DNA from: Periconia sp. R9002
Taxonomy: Eukaryota; Ascomycota; Dothideomycetes; Pleosporales; Periconiaceae
NCBI GenBank assembly: GCA_023627715.1
Contig: JAMAHW010000103.1
Location: 1-64,000, forward strand
Reading direction: 5' to 3'
DNA: 64,000 nucleotides
Under the pieces are notes generated by a model. The model did no database searches, had not been told where the DNA came from, and was given only the letters and a program-made list of their open reading frames with translations. Below, piece by piece: positions 22,609 to 33,241 of the stretch (positions are counted from its first letter, which is position 1; each line of letters opens with the position of its first letter). The position numbers were made by a program, and so were the translations under genes.

Positions 22609-24198
22609 ATGGACGGCCCTTGCTCTCCCAAGTACCTCCCGACCGAAATATGGAACAGAATTCTGGCCTCCGCAACACCCGAGCTGCCAGATTATAGGGA
22701 TATTGTAGAGACTTCACAAACGACGGTGACGCCACCAGCGTCGTTTATTGCTGGCCGATCAAGCCTGTTCCATCTGTGTCTCATGTCGAAGAGATTGGAC
22801 GCGCTCGCTCGACCGTTTCTGTTCCAGACCGTCGTTATATGGGAAGCAGATTCCTTGCTTCTTCTATGGAGATCTCTGAAATCCTGTTCGAACCTTGGTC
22901 GTTTGATACACCAGATAGCCTGCTGGGTGACGCTAACGCGAGACACTGTTATGCAGGGGATGGTGAACCTGGCGAAAAAATGGTTGGAAGACAGTCCATC
23001 GGACTGCGACCTCTACCAGAACTTAATCACTCAACAAAATGTACCGCAATTCGCTCTCTTCGATATACTCTGTCGATCCGCACAACTCACAATGCTTAGT
23101 TTGTTAGTTCCAAGATCTCCAGAGGGTATTGAGTACAGCGCTTTAATGGCAATGATTGCGGAGAATCGGCAGTTAGATGACACGTCTGCTACACCAACTA
23201 CGCTGGGCCGTGGAAAGGGGTACGGAATAAGCTGCTCTCTGACGTCGATACAGCTTTGCGTAGATCGGCAACTACCAGAGGCTTTGAGAAGTCCAGACGA
23301 AGAGGATGAAGACATGGGATTTGACCACCAAGACTACTGGCCACTTCTTAGAACATCGAATCTCATCCGACTATACTGCTATGGAGATGAAGCGAGTTCC
23401 AATTGGTGGTTCCAGTTGGAAGACGTGGAAGAAGATGGCTCTGTAGGGCCTGGACCGCCACCGGAGGGATACCTTGGAACGGTACAGGAAGTTCGCCTTG
23501 ATGCCTCGTCCTCCGGGCCACAGTCTTTATATTACCTCTGCAGGCACGCCCATGAGCTTCAGGCATTGCGAGTGAGGCACCGCCGGCATTCACAGGAACT
23601 ATTTGGCTTGGGTTCAACCACCAAAAACCTCGACAGCGGCCTCCTGATGCGTGCCTCAACGCTCCGACATCTTCACCTGGACTTCTACGACTCGGTGGAA
23701 TGCGGATCTCATACAGGGCCAGATAGTAGACTCACTTCACTTCCTCAATTCCGTCACTTGGAGACACTACATATTCAACTTCAAACTCTTTTCGGGAGGA
23801 TTTCCGCTATATCTCGACTCGATATCGGAGATATGTTTCCTAGTTCACTCGCCGAACTCACACTGGATGACCAGTGGCGCCAAGATGTCATCGAAACAGA
23901 GGAACGCATCAAAATGTACTCGGGACAGATAGAACCGGAGGATTTTCAAGGCGGTTGGATAATGGGCTATGGTGTGACTGAAGCCAGGTTTTGGCACGGC
24001 TATAGGACAGCCATCTTAAAGATGTTGATGCGGTTGTGCGGTATATCAGCAGAACGGCTACCGCATCTACGGCGAGTGCATTACGTTTCAGAATTTTGGT
24101 TGCGAAGAGAATGGAAACAAGATTCTTTTGACGAGGTGCAGGCCAGGTTCTGCGAAAGATGTATCGGATTCTATGCAGGCGAAAAGCTAGAGAGGTGA
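22609..24198 (+). CDS. F-box-like protein
   Basis: A single exon of 529 residues from the ATG at 22609 (MDGPCSPKYLPTEIWNRIL); the frame is open further upstream, but only with a non-ATG start. The LPTEIWNRIL opening and the later FHLCLMSKRLDALARPFLFQTVVI are the two halves of a fungal F-box-like motif, interrupted by about 45 residues. The rest shows leucine-rich-repeat-like spacing such as TLRHLHLDFYD and HLETLHIQL. F-box proteins are substrate adaptors of SCF ubiquitin ligases; the target cannot be predicted. No introns or truncation seen. It is a typical member of the large, poorly conserved F-box set of filamentous ascomycetes. Confidence 0.8.
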   Translation: MDGPCSPKYLPTEIWNRILASATPELPDYRDIVETSQTTVTPPASFIAGRSSLFHLCLMSKRLDALARPFLFQTVVIWEADSLLLLWRSLKSCSNLGRLIHQIACWVTLTRDTVMQGMVNLAKKWLEDSPSDCDLYQNLITQQNVPQFALFDILCRSAQLTMLSLLVPRSPEGIEYSALMAMIAENRQLDDTSATPTTLGRGKGYGISCSLTSIQLCVDRQLPEALRSPDEEDEDMGFDHQDYWPLLRTSNLIRLYCYGDEASSNWWFQLEDVEEDGSVGPGPPPEGYLGTVQEVRLDASSSGPQSLYYLCRHAHELQALRVRHRRHSQELFGLGSTTKNLDSGLLMRASTLRHLHLDFYDSVECGSHTGPDSRLTSLPQFRHLETLHIQLQTLFGRISAISRLDIGDMFPSSLAELTLDDQWRQDVIETEERIKMYSGQIEPEDFQGGWIMGYGVTEARFWHGYRTAILKMLMRLCGISAERLPHLRRVHYVSEFWLRREWKQDSFDEVQARFCERCIGFYAGEKLER

Positions 24199-26088
24199 TC
24201 AAATCGTTGGTTGAAGCCACTATTAATAACAGAGCGAAGGGTTAGCGCATCAGGACGTAAAATTGAAATTGAATTGGATCCTCACAGAGTATTGCTACCC
24301 TGGGTATCGACACATGTAGGCGCATCAGGACGTAGTAGCTTAAGCAGGTTGTTCCTTCGGTCGGATCAGTAGATTTCGGCGCTCAATATCAATGTGATGG
24401 TAGTGTTTCCACGTTATCAAAGTAGACATCGTTACGCGTTAAACAGCATCTCGAGTCTATAGCATAGCTGTGTCGAAGCTGGTTTTGACGCTAGAAACGA
24501 CATAATTCTGCAAGCTAATGTAGTTGCCCTTAGAATATTAACCGTCAAGCACGGCAGTGTTAAGAGATACGATTTCGTACTCCTTTTGGGACCCGACGAG
24601 CGGACATGGGTGTATTTCGTACAGGCTTTTAGAGCATACAACACAAGAATTTCCGGTTGTAGGACAACCGTAAAAGAAGAAAAAGAAGGGTCGTCATAAT
24701 AGCTCCTACATATTAAAACCTCAGTTCAATCCCACAATCTTTTTACTGCGTACTGTCCTGCCCTCGCACACGACAGGATCAAAAGGAAATAACCCATGAT
24801 CCCAAGACGTTCTAACCCGTGATCAGAGAGCTATAATCAAATGCATTTTCCACGAAAGCGGTAATCCATGGATAATATAAGCCCCCCAAGAACTTCGATC
24901 GACCGGCCATATCCGCTCTTCCCTCCTTGGACAACTCTTTTACGTTACACCCGGTGAAAGACCTTGTCGCCCTTGTCGCCTTTTTGGAGTGTTAAGCGAG
25001 GTATTTTGCCCATCTCATCCACCGCGTCTATCGAAATAACAATTTCGTGCATGAGCGCCTTGAAGGTGCTTACCTACCCATGGGACCGGATAGCTAGTAT
25101 AGTAATCAGTCGCCCGAAAGCCAGCCTTGGTGCAGTGACGCCGCCAGCCGAGTCTCCAGACGCTGTGTTTAGACGGTCTGAAGCCTCCCGTTGTTGCAAA
25201 GGCAGCTGGACTTGGAGGGGTGAAGAGTCCGTGTTTTACGTTTGGCGAGGTTGATGGCATCTCCCAGGCGAAGATGGATTGATCACGCGCGGTACTTCTT
25301 GGTGAACTTCTATCTGTAGCGCTAGAAAGGCTTCCTCCTTACTACTTCTATACCGCGGAGCTATATAGGATAAGATTTTTTTTAACTTAACATTCTATTT
25401 TTCTTAGATCTTTTAACTAAAAAACGTAGAATTTAAGAAGTAGGTCTCTTACATCTTTAGTTAAAGTCGCGTTATCGTTACTAATTAGGTTTCTATTTTT
25501 ATGTTTAACTCTACTAAGTGTAAAATTTATATAATTAAAGCTGCTATAGAATAATATGCTGCTTTCTAGTAGGCTAATCATCTATTCTTGTACGGAACAC
25601 GGAATAGGCAGCCCTAACCTTGCTGAGGAGGCGCTTGATTATTAGGCGTAGATGAAGGTCTTTCGCTGTTGCTACCGGGGCTGTAGGCGCTAAGGCATTT
25701 TAAGTATTCTGCTAGAGTTCGATAATCCAATCAAAATCACGAATACGGGTTAACGTGGCAGTCAGCCCGCAAGGCTGAACACCTCACTTCCGTCTCATAG
25801 CATTTCGCATTTCATACTAATTTTACTTTGAGTGGGATCCAAATCTCCATCCCTTACGATATGTCGAGTGCTTGATTTCATTCTGAGCGACTTCAGATAA
25901 CCAAACCTCGCCGAGAAACAGCTGCGACTGAGCCTGGCCCGTTAAACTTTGATAACGACAAAAAAGGGGTCGCGGAGTAAGTCGACCAATCTTCTGCCTG
26001 CTAGTTTGCTCAAATAAGACTTGTCCTGCGTTTTGGTCGTTAACTGACCTCCGGTAGCTATTATGATTACTTCTTTCAAACACCCGAA
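24199..26088. other. Intergenic region with repeat family 2 copy 2
   Basis: Contains the RIP-like repeat copy at 25375-25710. A 15-bp direct repeat (GCGCATCAGGACGTA) occurs near 24247 and 24322. No gene could be supported; short frames on the minus strand near 24960-25260 are discussed under rejected items. Confidence 0.5.
25375..25710 (+). repeat. Dispersed repeat family 2, copy 2
   Basis: Aligns with 11308-11742 but lacks the ~95-bp middle part. It is more AT-rich, with many C-to-T and G-to-A differences, as expected if RIP acted on this copy. Confidence 0.75.
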
Positions 26089-27639
26089 ATGACGAGTTTC
26101 GAATACAAACCGATTGGTCTCGCAGGACCCGCCTTTCGCCTCCTTCGACTGCTCAAAGGGAACGACGACCCTATTCAGTGTCAGCTTTTTGAGTCAAAGC
26201 TCCCCTCGCCGGAATATGTCAGAGAATATGAGGCTTTATCCTATACATGGGGTAGCACATTCAGACCGTGTGACGTAATGGTCAACGGAAGTAACATGAC
26301 GGTGACCATGAATTTATATCTTGCGCTTCGGGATCTCCGCTACCAAGAAAAACACCGGGACCTTTGGATTGACTCTCTTTGCATCAATCAGAATGATGAC
26401 GAGGAACGGGCACAGCAAATCCAGCAGATGGGATCTATTTACAGCAAGGCTGAACGAGTAATTATCTGGTTGGGCGAAGCTACTTATGATACCGACTATG
26501 TGATGCATTATATGAAGCAACTAGAGAAAGAGGATATCAAGCTCGCCTCTAATGACCACCGGAGTATTGCAGACAAGCAGTGGGTTACAAAGTGGTCAGC
26601 AGTGGTGTACGGTTTAAGGGTCGACCAAAGAGGCCTTCTGGTTGAAGGCTTCCGGTCGCTCCTGGGTCGAAGTTGGTTTAAGAGAGTCTGGATTATACAA
26701 GAAACCGCCAACGCGCGAGTCGCTGAAATCGTTTGTGGCGGCAAATCGGTTTCGTCAAGCATCTTCGCTCGTATGCCATCTTTACTAGACATCACTCCCG
26801 ATCCGCACTGTCAACCTATCCTGGACATTATGCCAGGTCCTATCCGGAAGAGTTCTTGGTGGGCTCAAAAGCGGGATCTTTACACCATGCTGATGAAATT
26901 CTGCAACAGCGAAGCGACTGACCCTCGGGATAATATATATGCCTTGCTAGGCATATCTTCGGATGCATGCGATACCAACCTTCTCAAAGCAAACTATGAA
27001 AAGAATCTTCAAGATATCATCTTCGACACTATTTTATTCTTACTTGGTTTTGGCGAGGTGGACCCTCCCATCTGCCGTTTCTTCGATTGGACGTTGCCAG
27101 AATTCTGGGGATGCTTGAATGATCTTGCCAATGAAGTACTTAAATGTGCTATGGATGCCGACCATGAGACGGTAATAAAGCTGCTGTTGGTGCGCGACGA
27201 CGTCGATGTCAATATAAAGGGCAATAACGGCCGGACGCCGTTGTGGTGGGCTCTGCACGGAGGGCACAAAGAGATAGTAAAGCTGCTACTTGAGACTGGG
27301 AAGGTAGATGTAGACTACAAGGATGAGAATCATGACCGTGAAACACCACTACAACGGGCTGTAGTTCATGGGCACGAAGCGGTAGTAAAGCTGCTGCTCG
27401 ACAATGGCGCCGACGTTAACGCGCAGGGTGGAGAGTTCGGCAACGCACTCCAGGCGGCTTCGTTGATCGGTAGCGAGGCGATTGTGAAGTTACTACTTGA
27501 GAAGGGCGCCGACGTTAACGCGCAGGGTGGACTGTTCCGCAACGCACTCCAAGCGGCTTCGTCGAACGGTAGCGAGGCGATTATAAAGTTGCTGCTCGAC
27601 CAGGGCGCAAGTCCATATCCACAAGGACTCACTCCATGA
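26089..27639 (+). CDS. HET domain-ankyrin repeat protein (heterokaryon incompatibility type)
   Basis: Intronless, 516 residues, with ATG at 26089. Residues about 46-205 form a HET domain: YEALSYTWGS, LWIDSLCINQNDDEERAQQI, YSKAERVIIWLG and SWFKRVWIIQE are its standard motifs. A linker with DPRDNIYALLGI, also typical of HET proteins, leads to four to five ankyrin repeats from about residue 350. HET domains trigger cell death when incompatible strains fuse; a TIR-like NADase activity has been proposed for the fold. The last two full ankyrin units (about 27400-27605) are nearly identical at the DNA level with a 99-bp period. The chain ends shortly after the last unit, so repeat number probably varies among strains. 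Confidence 0.93.
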   Translation: MTSFEYKPIGLAGPAFRLLRLLKGNDDPIQCQLFESKLPSPEYVREYEALSYTWGSTFRPCDVMVNGSNMTVTMNLYLALRDLRYQEKHRDLWIDSLCINQNDDEERAQQIQQMGSIYSKAERVIIWLGEATYDTDYVMHYMKQLEKEDIKLASNDHRSIADKQWVTKWSAVVYGLRVDQRGLLVEGFRSLLGRSWFKRVWIIQETANARVAEIVCGGKSVSSSIFARMPSLLDITPDPHCQPILDIMPGPIRKSSWWAQKRDLYTMLMKFCNSEATDPRDNIYALLGISSDACDTNLLKANYEKNLQDIIFDTILFLLGFGEVDPPICRFFDWTLPEFWGCLNDLANEVLKCAMDADHETVIKLLLVRDDVDVNIKGNNGRTPLWWALHGGHKEIVKLLLETGKVDVDYKDENHDRETPLQRAVVHGHEAVVKLLLDNGADVNAQGGEFGNALQAASLIGSEAIVKLLLEKGADVNAQGGLFRNALQAASSNGSEAIIKLLLDQGASPYPQGLTP

Positions 27640-29194
27640 GTACTAGACTGGCGTCGTCCATTCGCCTCAATCTTCACCACAGAAGCACTGCAGAGTATAA
27701 TATAAGAGGAAAGGGAGAAAATGTAGGCCGTATAGGTTAGCCGCCTATCGACGCATTTGCGGCGCTTGCTTTCTTGCTTTCGGACATATTGCCATAAGTA
27801 TCGCGGCTCTATGCGTGTCACCTTTTCCAGATCAGATCCGTCCAACTCGTCCTCGCGTTCCAATCGGCTTCCAATCTTTCGTCGAAGAAGGTCATGTCCT
27901 CGTGGTTGCTAATAATTCTTGTAGCCCCTCAGTCGCGAAGTGAACCATACTGACTTCATGGCCGCTTCTCTGCGTTTTGAAATGGGATTGACGGCGACGA
28001 CAACGACGACGGAAACGTCCGGTAGATACACCGTGCAGATGGTTGAGATGGCATACTATTGCCATATGGAGTTAATCGACTCTCCCGTCTCCGAGTCGCT
28101 ATCCTTGTTGATACCTAATTATCAAAAATAGAGTTAGTAACGATCTGCAAACTCAGAGCCCAGGTTTACATCTTGTAAAATTCAGTTGTTGAGCCCTCCG
28201 ATAGAAGCTGTCTAGGGCGGAGGAGTTCGACAACTGCTCGCTCATCATCCCCCTCCCCCGTGTTAGTATTTCTCAGTGATGTACAGGCGCTGGGGGAGGC
28301 TTGGCTTAGCGACTACGAATTCCTCTCTACAGTAAGGATGATTATAATTGCTATCATGCTTCACGCTCGTTTTTGATTCTCTTTATCTCAATATCTATTT
28401 TGATACCTATTAATATTTCTCTTCTTTACATAGACTTATATATCCAACCTTTGTTGATACCGTGACAGAATACTCCAATCAATTGCGAAGAAGAAAACAC
28501 TTTTGATATAGACTCATAGTTTAATATCAAAATAAGGCAACCTGATAAGAAGCAAGCGAATGCACGCAGAGCGAGGCAAATGAGCGAGAGACGCCGGAAA
28601 TAGCCTAGCGTGGATGAAGTGCAGTGGCCGGGACCCTACAGGACCTTAGAAGGCTGAACGAGGGGTCAATCTGGATACCTATCTGAACCAAAATAACAAT
28701 CGGGTATAGATGTGCTGCTATGTAGCTCTGCTTACATACATAGCAGGATGCAATCTAAAAGAGAACTAACAAGCTTAACCGTTGAAAGTGCGCAGAACTA
28801 GGTAGCCTTAGGGACTGTCAAAGTGGACTTCACCTCCTGCAGATGCATGCATTTCACCCCAGCCTAGCCTCCATGTTCTTTCCTTGGCTAATTAGAGGGG
28901 GACGAAGGACTATATTGCAGTGCCGCTGCTGCCTGAAGCCTTCATAGACCAGTGTCCTCCCACATACAGCCTTATTGACAGCACCGTTCAAGTTATGCGA
29001 GACGAAAGTATATACCGCCTCCAGTCAACGCTGTATGAATTTTCGCCTCTCTATCTTCATTCTGCTCATTACGCATTGGAGGAAAGTACGGTACAGCCCA
29101 TGCTTGGCCTGATGGGATTGTCTGGTTCCATTGCATCAAGAATAAAATAAAATATCTTTCGTCACTATACCCCATTCTTCTATCAGTGCCTAAA
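27640..29194. other. Intergenic region with partial dispersed repeat copy C
   Basis: About 1.55 kb. A partial copy of the ~110-bp repeat lies at 28446-28509. The rest shows no supported gene. Confidence 0.5.
28446..28509 (+). repeat. Dispersed ~110-bp repeat, copy C (second half only)
   Basis: Contains TTTGTTGATACCGTGACAGA and AATTGCGAAGAAGAAAACAC but lacks the upstream half with the ACGTCC/GGACGT inverted repeat. Confidence 0.7.
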
Positions 29195-32044
29195 ATGGAT
29201 TGCGATTACCAACCTGTAGACCGTTCTGGGTCTGAACAATATGGTCGGGCAACAAGTAGAGCTGACAGCCAGCCTGTGTCATCACATGACCCTGAGCCCG
29301 CCACTTCAGAGCCGATCGAACCTAGGAGTCCACTCAACGGGATAGTCATACCCGACAGTCGCTTGAGTCTCATTAGTCACGGATCACGTACTTCCGATGT
29401 TTCTGAACCCGATGTTTCTGAACCCGATGTTTCTGAACCCGACATTGAGCTTCAGAACCTATCGTCAAGTACCCTAGACGTAGCTGAACAGAGACCTTTA
29501 TCAACTTACGAAGATGATAACGACAGCCAGAATGCCACTGCGGAGGTTGCACCAGCCCGGGTGGGACGAGCACTATGGAAAGACCAGCTCTTAGTGGATC
29601 GCTCGCTTCGGGTCATGGCCATTCTAACGAGCGTCTTCGCCGCCGTAATGCTAATCACCGCCTGCATCTACTCAAAGGCATTTGCGGCCAAAGTCAAATA
29701 CTCGTCGTCCGTCCCAAGCCTATCTGGGTCGTGTACGAAAGTTACGCGCCTCAACACACTCTTTATCCTTCTCATCAACACGGCTGCAACCATTGTTCTC
29801 GGCATAAGCAACACCTACCAGCAACTGGCGACTTCGTTACGAATTGAGGATTTGCAGCACGTACTTGAGAGCTTTGGAGACGCTGGGGTGGGAACAAACT
29901 CACCATTCAACATCAATCGTAAAGTGAAAGGAAAGAGGACATCTTGGGCCGCCTGGACATTTCTTGTCTTAACTTCGATTCCGATCCACTTCTTGGTGAA
30001 TTCACTCCTAGGACCGTCTGTTGTATTTGAACCTCCCAACGTGGTCGACTTCCACGAAATGCCAGACGACGACTTCAACGACGCATCGAAATCGCTCCAT
30101 GTATCGATACCGGTTGGTGGGTTTGAGAGACATGCGTTCATGTGTGAAAGTGGAATTAGAACAGGCAGAGCACACTTCCCTACATCCCTAGTCTTCTGGG
30201 ACGATAATAATGAAGAGTTGCCTCGGGAGGATATTTTACCGGGAAACCTCATCTCCGGGCAATCACCCTCCAAGATTTCTGTGTATTATGCCCAAGGGAA
30301 CTGCTCTTGGCTGAGGGGAAAGGGCACCATGAAATATATGGATTCACGTCCATTGATACGAGCGCTGTATCATTCCAACGAAGACGGAAGGGTATGCGGG
30401 ACGGGTGACAACTTGATCTGCATTTTCTCCGATCCGGTTACCAAGTGTCGTCTGAACATACGCATGAACGCTGCGTACATCCTAACGTTTGCGTTGATCC
30501 TCAAAGCTATTTATATGATTACTGTCAATCTTCGAGCGAGAGGCCGCTTCAAACGGAACTTGTTAACCTTTGGCGACGTCTTGGTAGCTTCGGCGACTGA
30601 CCCGGCGCTCAGAGTCCACGGGTATGTTTGCTGTGCTGCAGTATCTAATCTCGCATGGACTGCTAAACATTTCTAGTGAATGCATGGTAAACGCGAATGA
30701 CAGTTACCGTAGACTCGTCTTGCACACGTGCCACAAGCATTGCTCCAGCGAGGAGGAATCCACGACTGGCGATAGCATTGGACACTGCCAAAACTGCCGC
30801 AGATTCAACAACACGACCTACCATTCGAATCATCCTCAGCCAACGATTGCCACCAAGATCAAAAAGACGCTAATGTCCAATCTAGGCACCGCCTCCGTAG
30901 CGCAGATGTGCATCATGATGTTTTGCAGTACATCCTTGATCGGCGTATCCGTCTACGTCGCCGCCGCGTAAACGACCAGACTCCCATTCTAAACGAAGTG
31001 AAACTTTGGACTAACAGAACCCAGGTCAAGCGTCCTATACCGCGATGTGAAGCATGGATGCCACTCGGGCAAGAAAATGTACGATCCGTGGGGTTACGAT
31101 AGAAAAACCCTGTGCCACGCCACCGCGTACCGAATGTACGAATGGGCAAGCGGCGGCTGGGGAGGATTTGGTCAATCCGGCATCCTAACCAGACTACGAG
31201 CGGACGCCATGCAAAGCGAATTCCAGTCCTTCTCCATGTAACGTCCTCCCACTGCAAATGCCCGCGCGCAATCTAACGCTGCAAGTAAAGTGCGAACGGC
31301 GCTCAGTTCATCTTCACGCTGCTTTACGTTCTCTTGATATACAACATCACCCTCATCAGCCAGGAGCACGAGTGGGGCAGATTCGAGCGCGGACGGCGCC
31401 GCCTTCGTTGTACGATTGTCAAGGGAAAAGGGTTCTTGGATAACTACTTTTTGCAGCTGCCGATCAAGGTCATCTTCCCTCTTATGGTGTATTCCATTTT
31501 GACACATTGGATGCTGGGCGAGGCGTTACAGGTGCAGGAAGTAGTCTGGGCTGACCATGCACCCGAGATTGGGCGCCACGTTGAACACAGCCTATACCAG
31601 GTAAGCTTCTCATCATCTTTTTGCATAGGGAATAATCATGGCTAACACTGCGCGCGCTAGGTCCGATACGCGGCGTACCCGCTATGGATAGCCACCATCC
31701 TTATGCTCTGCATGACGGGTATTTGCTTGTGGGCTTTTACGTATAAGCGCGAAGGCTTTATACCGCAAATCTATGGCAGCGTAAGGACGCTGTGTTCCGC
31801 CACGACGCAGCTAGACCACTTTCCCTCGACGGGGATTCACTGGGGGGACTTGGGCGAGGGCGATCGCTTTCGGCATGCGGGACTGAGTGCGGATGAGGTC
31901 GGCAAGATAAGACCAAACGAGCTATATGCTGGGATGGATCCATGTAGGGAGGATGTTATTATAGCTACACTCACATCTCCAAATATATCATCTCAAATCT
32001 TTTCTCCATTCCCCATACTTCTACATAACGCTAATCCTCCGTGA
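29195..32044 (+). CDS. DUF6536 family multi-pass membrane protein
   Basis: Five exons: 29195-30621, 30677-30967, 31025-31237, 31291-31600, 31661-32044; introns are 53-60 bp and all junctions keep frame (874 residues). The start is the ATG at 29195. A disordered acidic head (about 1-135) contains a 15-bp repeat encoding VSEPD three times (29397-29441). Hydrophobic segments follow, near AILTSVFAAVMLITACIYS, LFILLINTAATIVLGI, FLVLTSIPIHFLVNSLL, YILTFALILKAIYMI, QFIFTLLYVLLIYNITL, VIFPLMVYSILTHWML and YPLWIATILMLCMTGICLWA, about seven helices. The plan matches the large fungal DUF6536 family, of unknown function. Cys-rich CHKHCS and CQNC lie in exon 2. The third intron uses an AAAG acceptor, which is less usual but restores the family frame. 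Confidence 0.82.
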
Positions 32045-32880
32045 GGGCCATTAGCTTCGAAGTAAAGGGATCATCAATGGGCAAGGCTAAACCGCTAGAA
32101 AGATTAGCTTCGTTTAACCAAGAGAAACACCGTCCTCCGTCCAAGCGTAATGAATCCTCTTCCTAATCACCACCAACATTTGCGAAATTCATCTAAGCCT
32201 CAACCAGTGCTATAGGCTATTCTCTTCACCCCCCACAATCAAGTAGAATAACCTACTCTCCTCCCCCACCCTCTATCCAAACCAACACCACTATTTCTAC
32301 AACCCCCCAATTTCTAAATCATCTAAAAAATTCAGCATCCATCTCCGCGCTCAAATATCCAAACTTGAATCAATCTCTTCGTCTAGGACGAAACTGGAAC
32401 GAACCACCCTCTAAACAAGAAGCGATGCGGGAAGTAATAGACGTTCATAGTTTGGTAGGTTAAATGAGGTAGGAGGGAGGGATGTTGCCGGCACCGTATG
32501 TCTCTGTAAGTCTATTAGTAGCAATAGTAGGAACCGCTGGAGTTTTGGTACGTAAGGTGCCGATTTGACTATTAGAAATATATTCTATTCTTACTAGTTT
32601 AAGTAGAAAGAAACTTCTACCCAACACCATACACAACACTATACACACACCCCACCTAAACCCTAAACCAAACTAAAACCAAACCCTCCTAACATCTACC
32701 ACCTCACACCTCACACACCTTACACCTCACATCTTACATACACACCTATATCAACAATCCCACTTTCAATACCTAAGCCACCCACTCCGCCCTTCCCCCT
32801 ACACGACGCCGCGCCCTTGCGGATAGATACCAAGATTTTTATGTAAATTGTTATTGTTAGAGTTCAAAAAAGTTCACTTA

Positions 32881-32921
<41 letters not shown>

Positions 32922-33241
32922 CAGGTTAAAAAAAAAATCTATTTCACGCGGAAACATCTTTCTCATTTTTAAAACACACGTACACGCACAAGTCTTTTCG
33001 GAAAAATAAATCAAACTACAATGTCTTCTTTTCAATAATCATTGCTGCTGCTCAACCAGTAAAGTACTACTGCCTATGCAGCTGGACAACCAAGTAAGTG
33101 CTACTACTCCCATACCATTCCTACTTTTGATAGATAACTCTATTCACCCCCGTTCCACGCACTCGCTCTCTCTCTCACAGCAAAACATTGCTACCACAAA
33201 GATAACAACACTGATCCCATTACCTCTCCTCAACATCACCC
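32045..33241. other. Intergenic spacer between accessory and core halves
   Basis: About 1.2 kb of pyrimidine- and adenine-rich sequence with short CA-rich runs (32640-32760) and a 41-base T run at 32883-32923. No gene recognised. It separates the convergent DUF6536 and SEC31 genes. Confidence 0.5.
32883..32923 (+). repeat. Homopolymer T run, 41 bases
   Basis: Forty-one consecutive T, followed by CAGGTT and then an A run. Its length is likely imprecise in sequencing data. Confidence 0.9.

Noticed and set aside
24960..25260. Possible terminal exon on the minus strand (reads ALMHEIVISIDAVDEMGK after an acceptor-like AG)
   Set aside because: Only 37 codons stay open, and upstream exons in any frame gave no family resemblance or consistent splicing.
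32870..32935. Poly-T followed by CAG as a splice acceptor
   Set aside because: No exon-like frame follows; the run is a homopolymer in a spacer.
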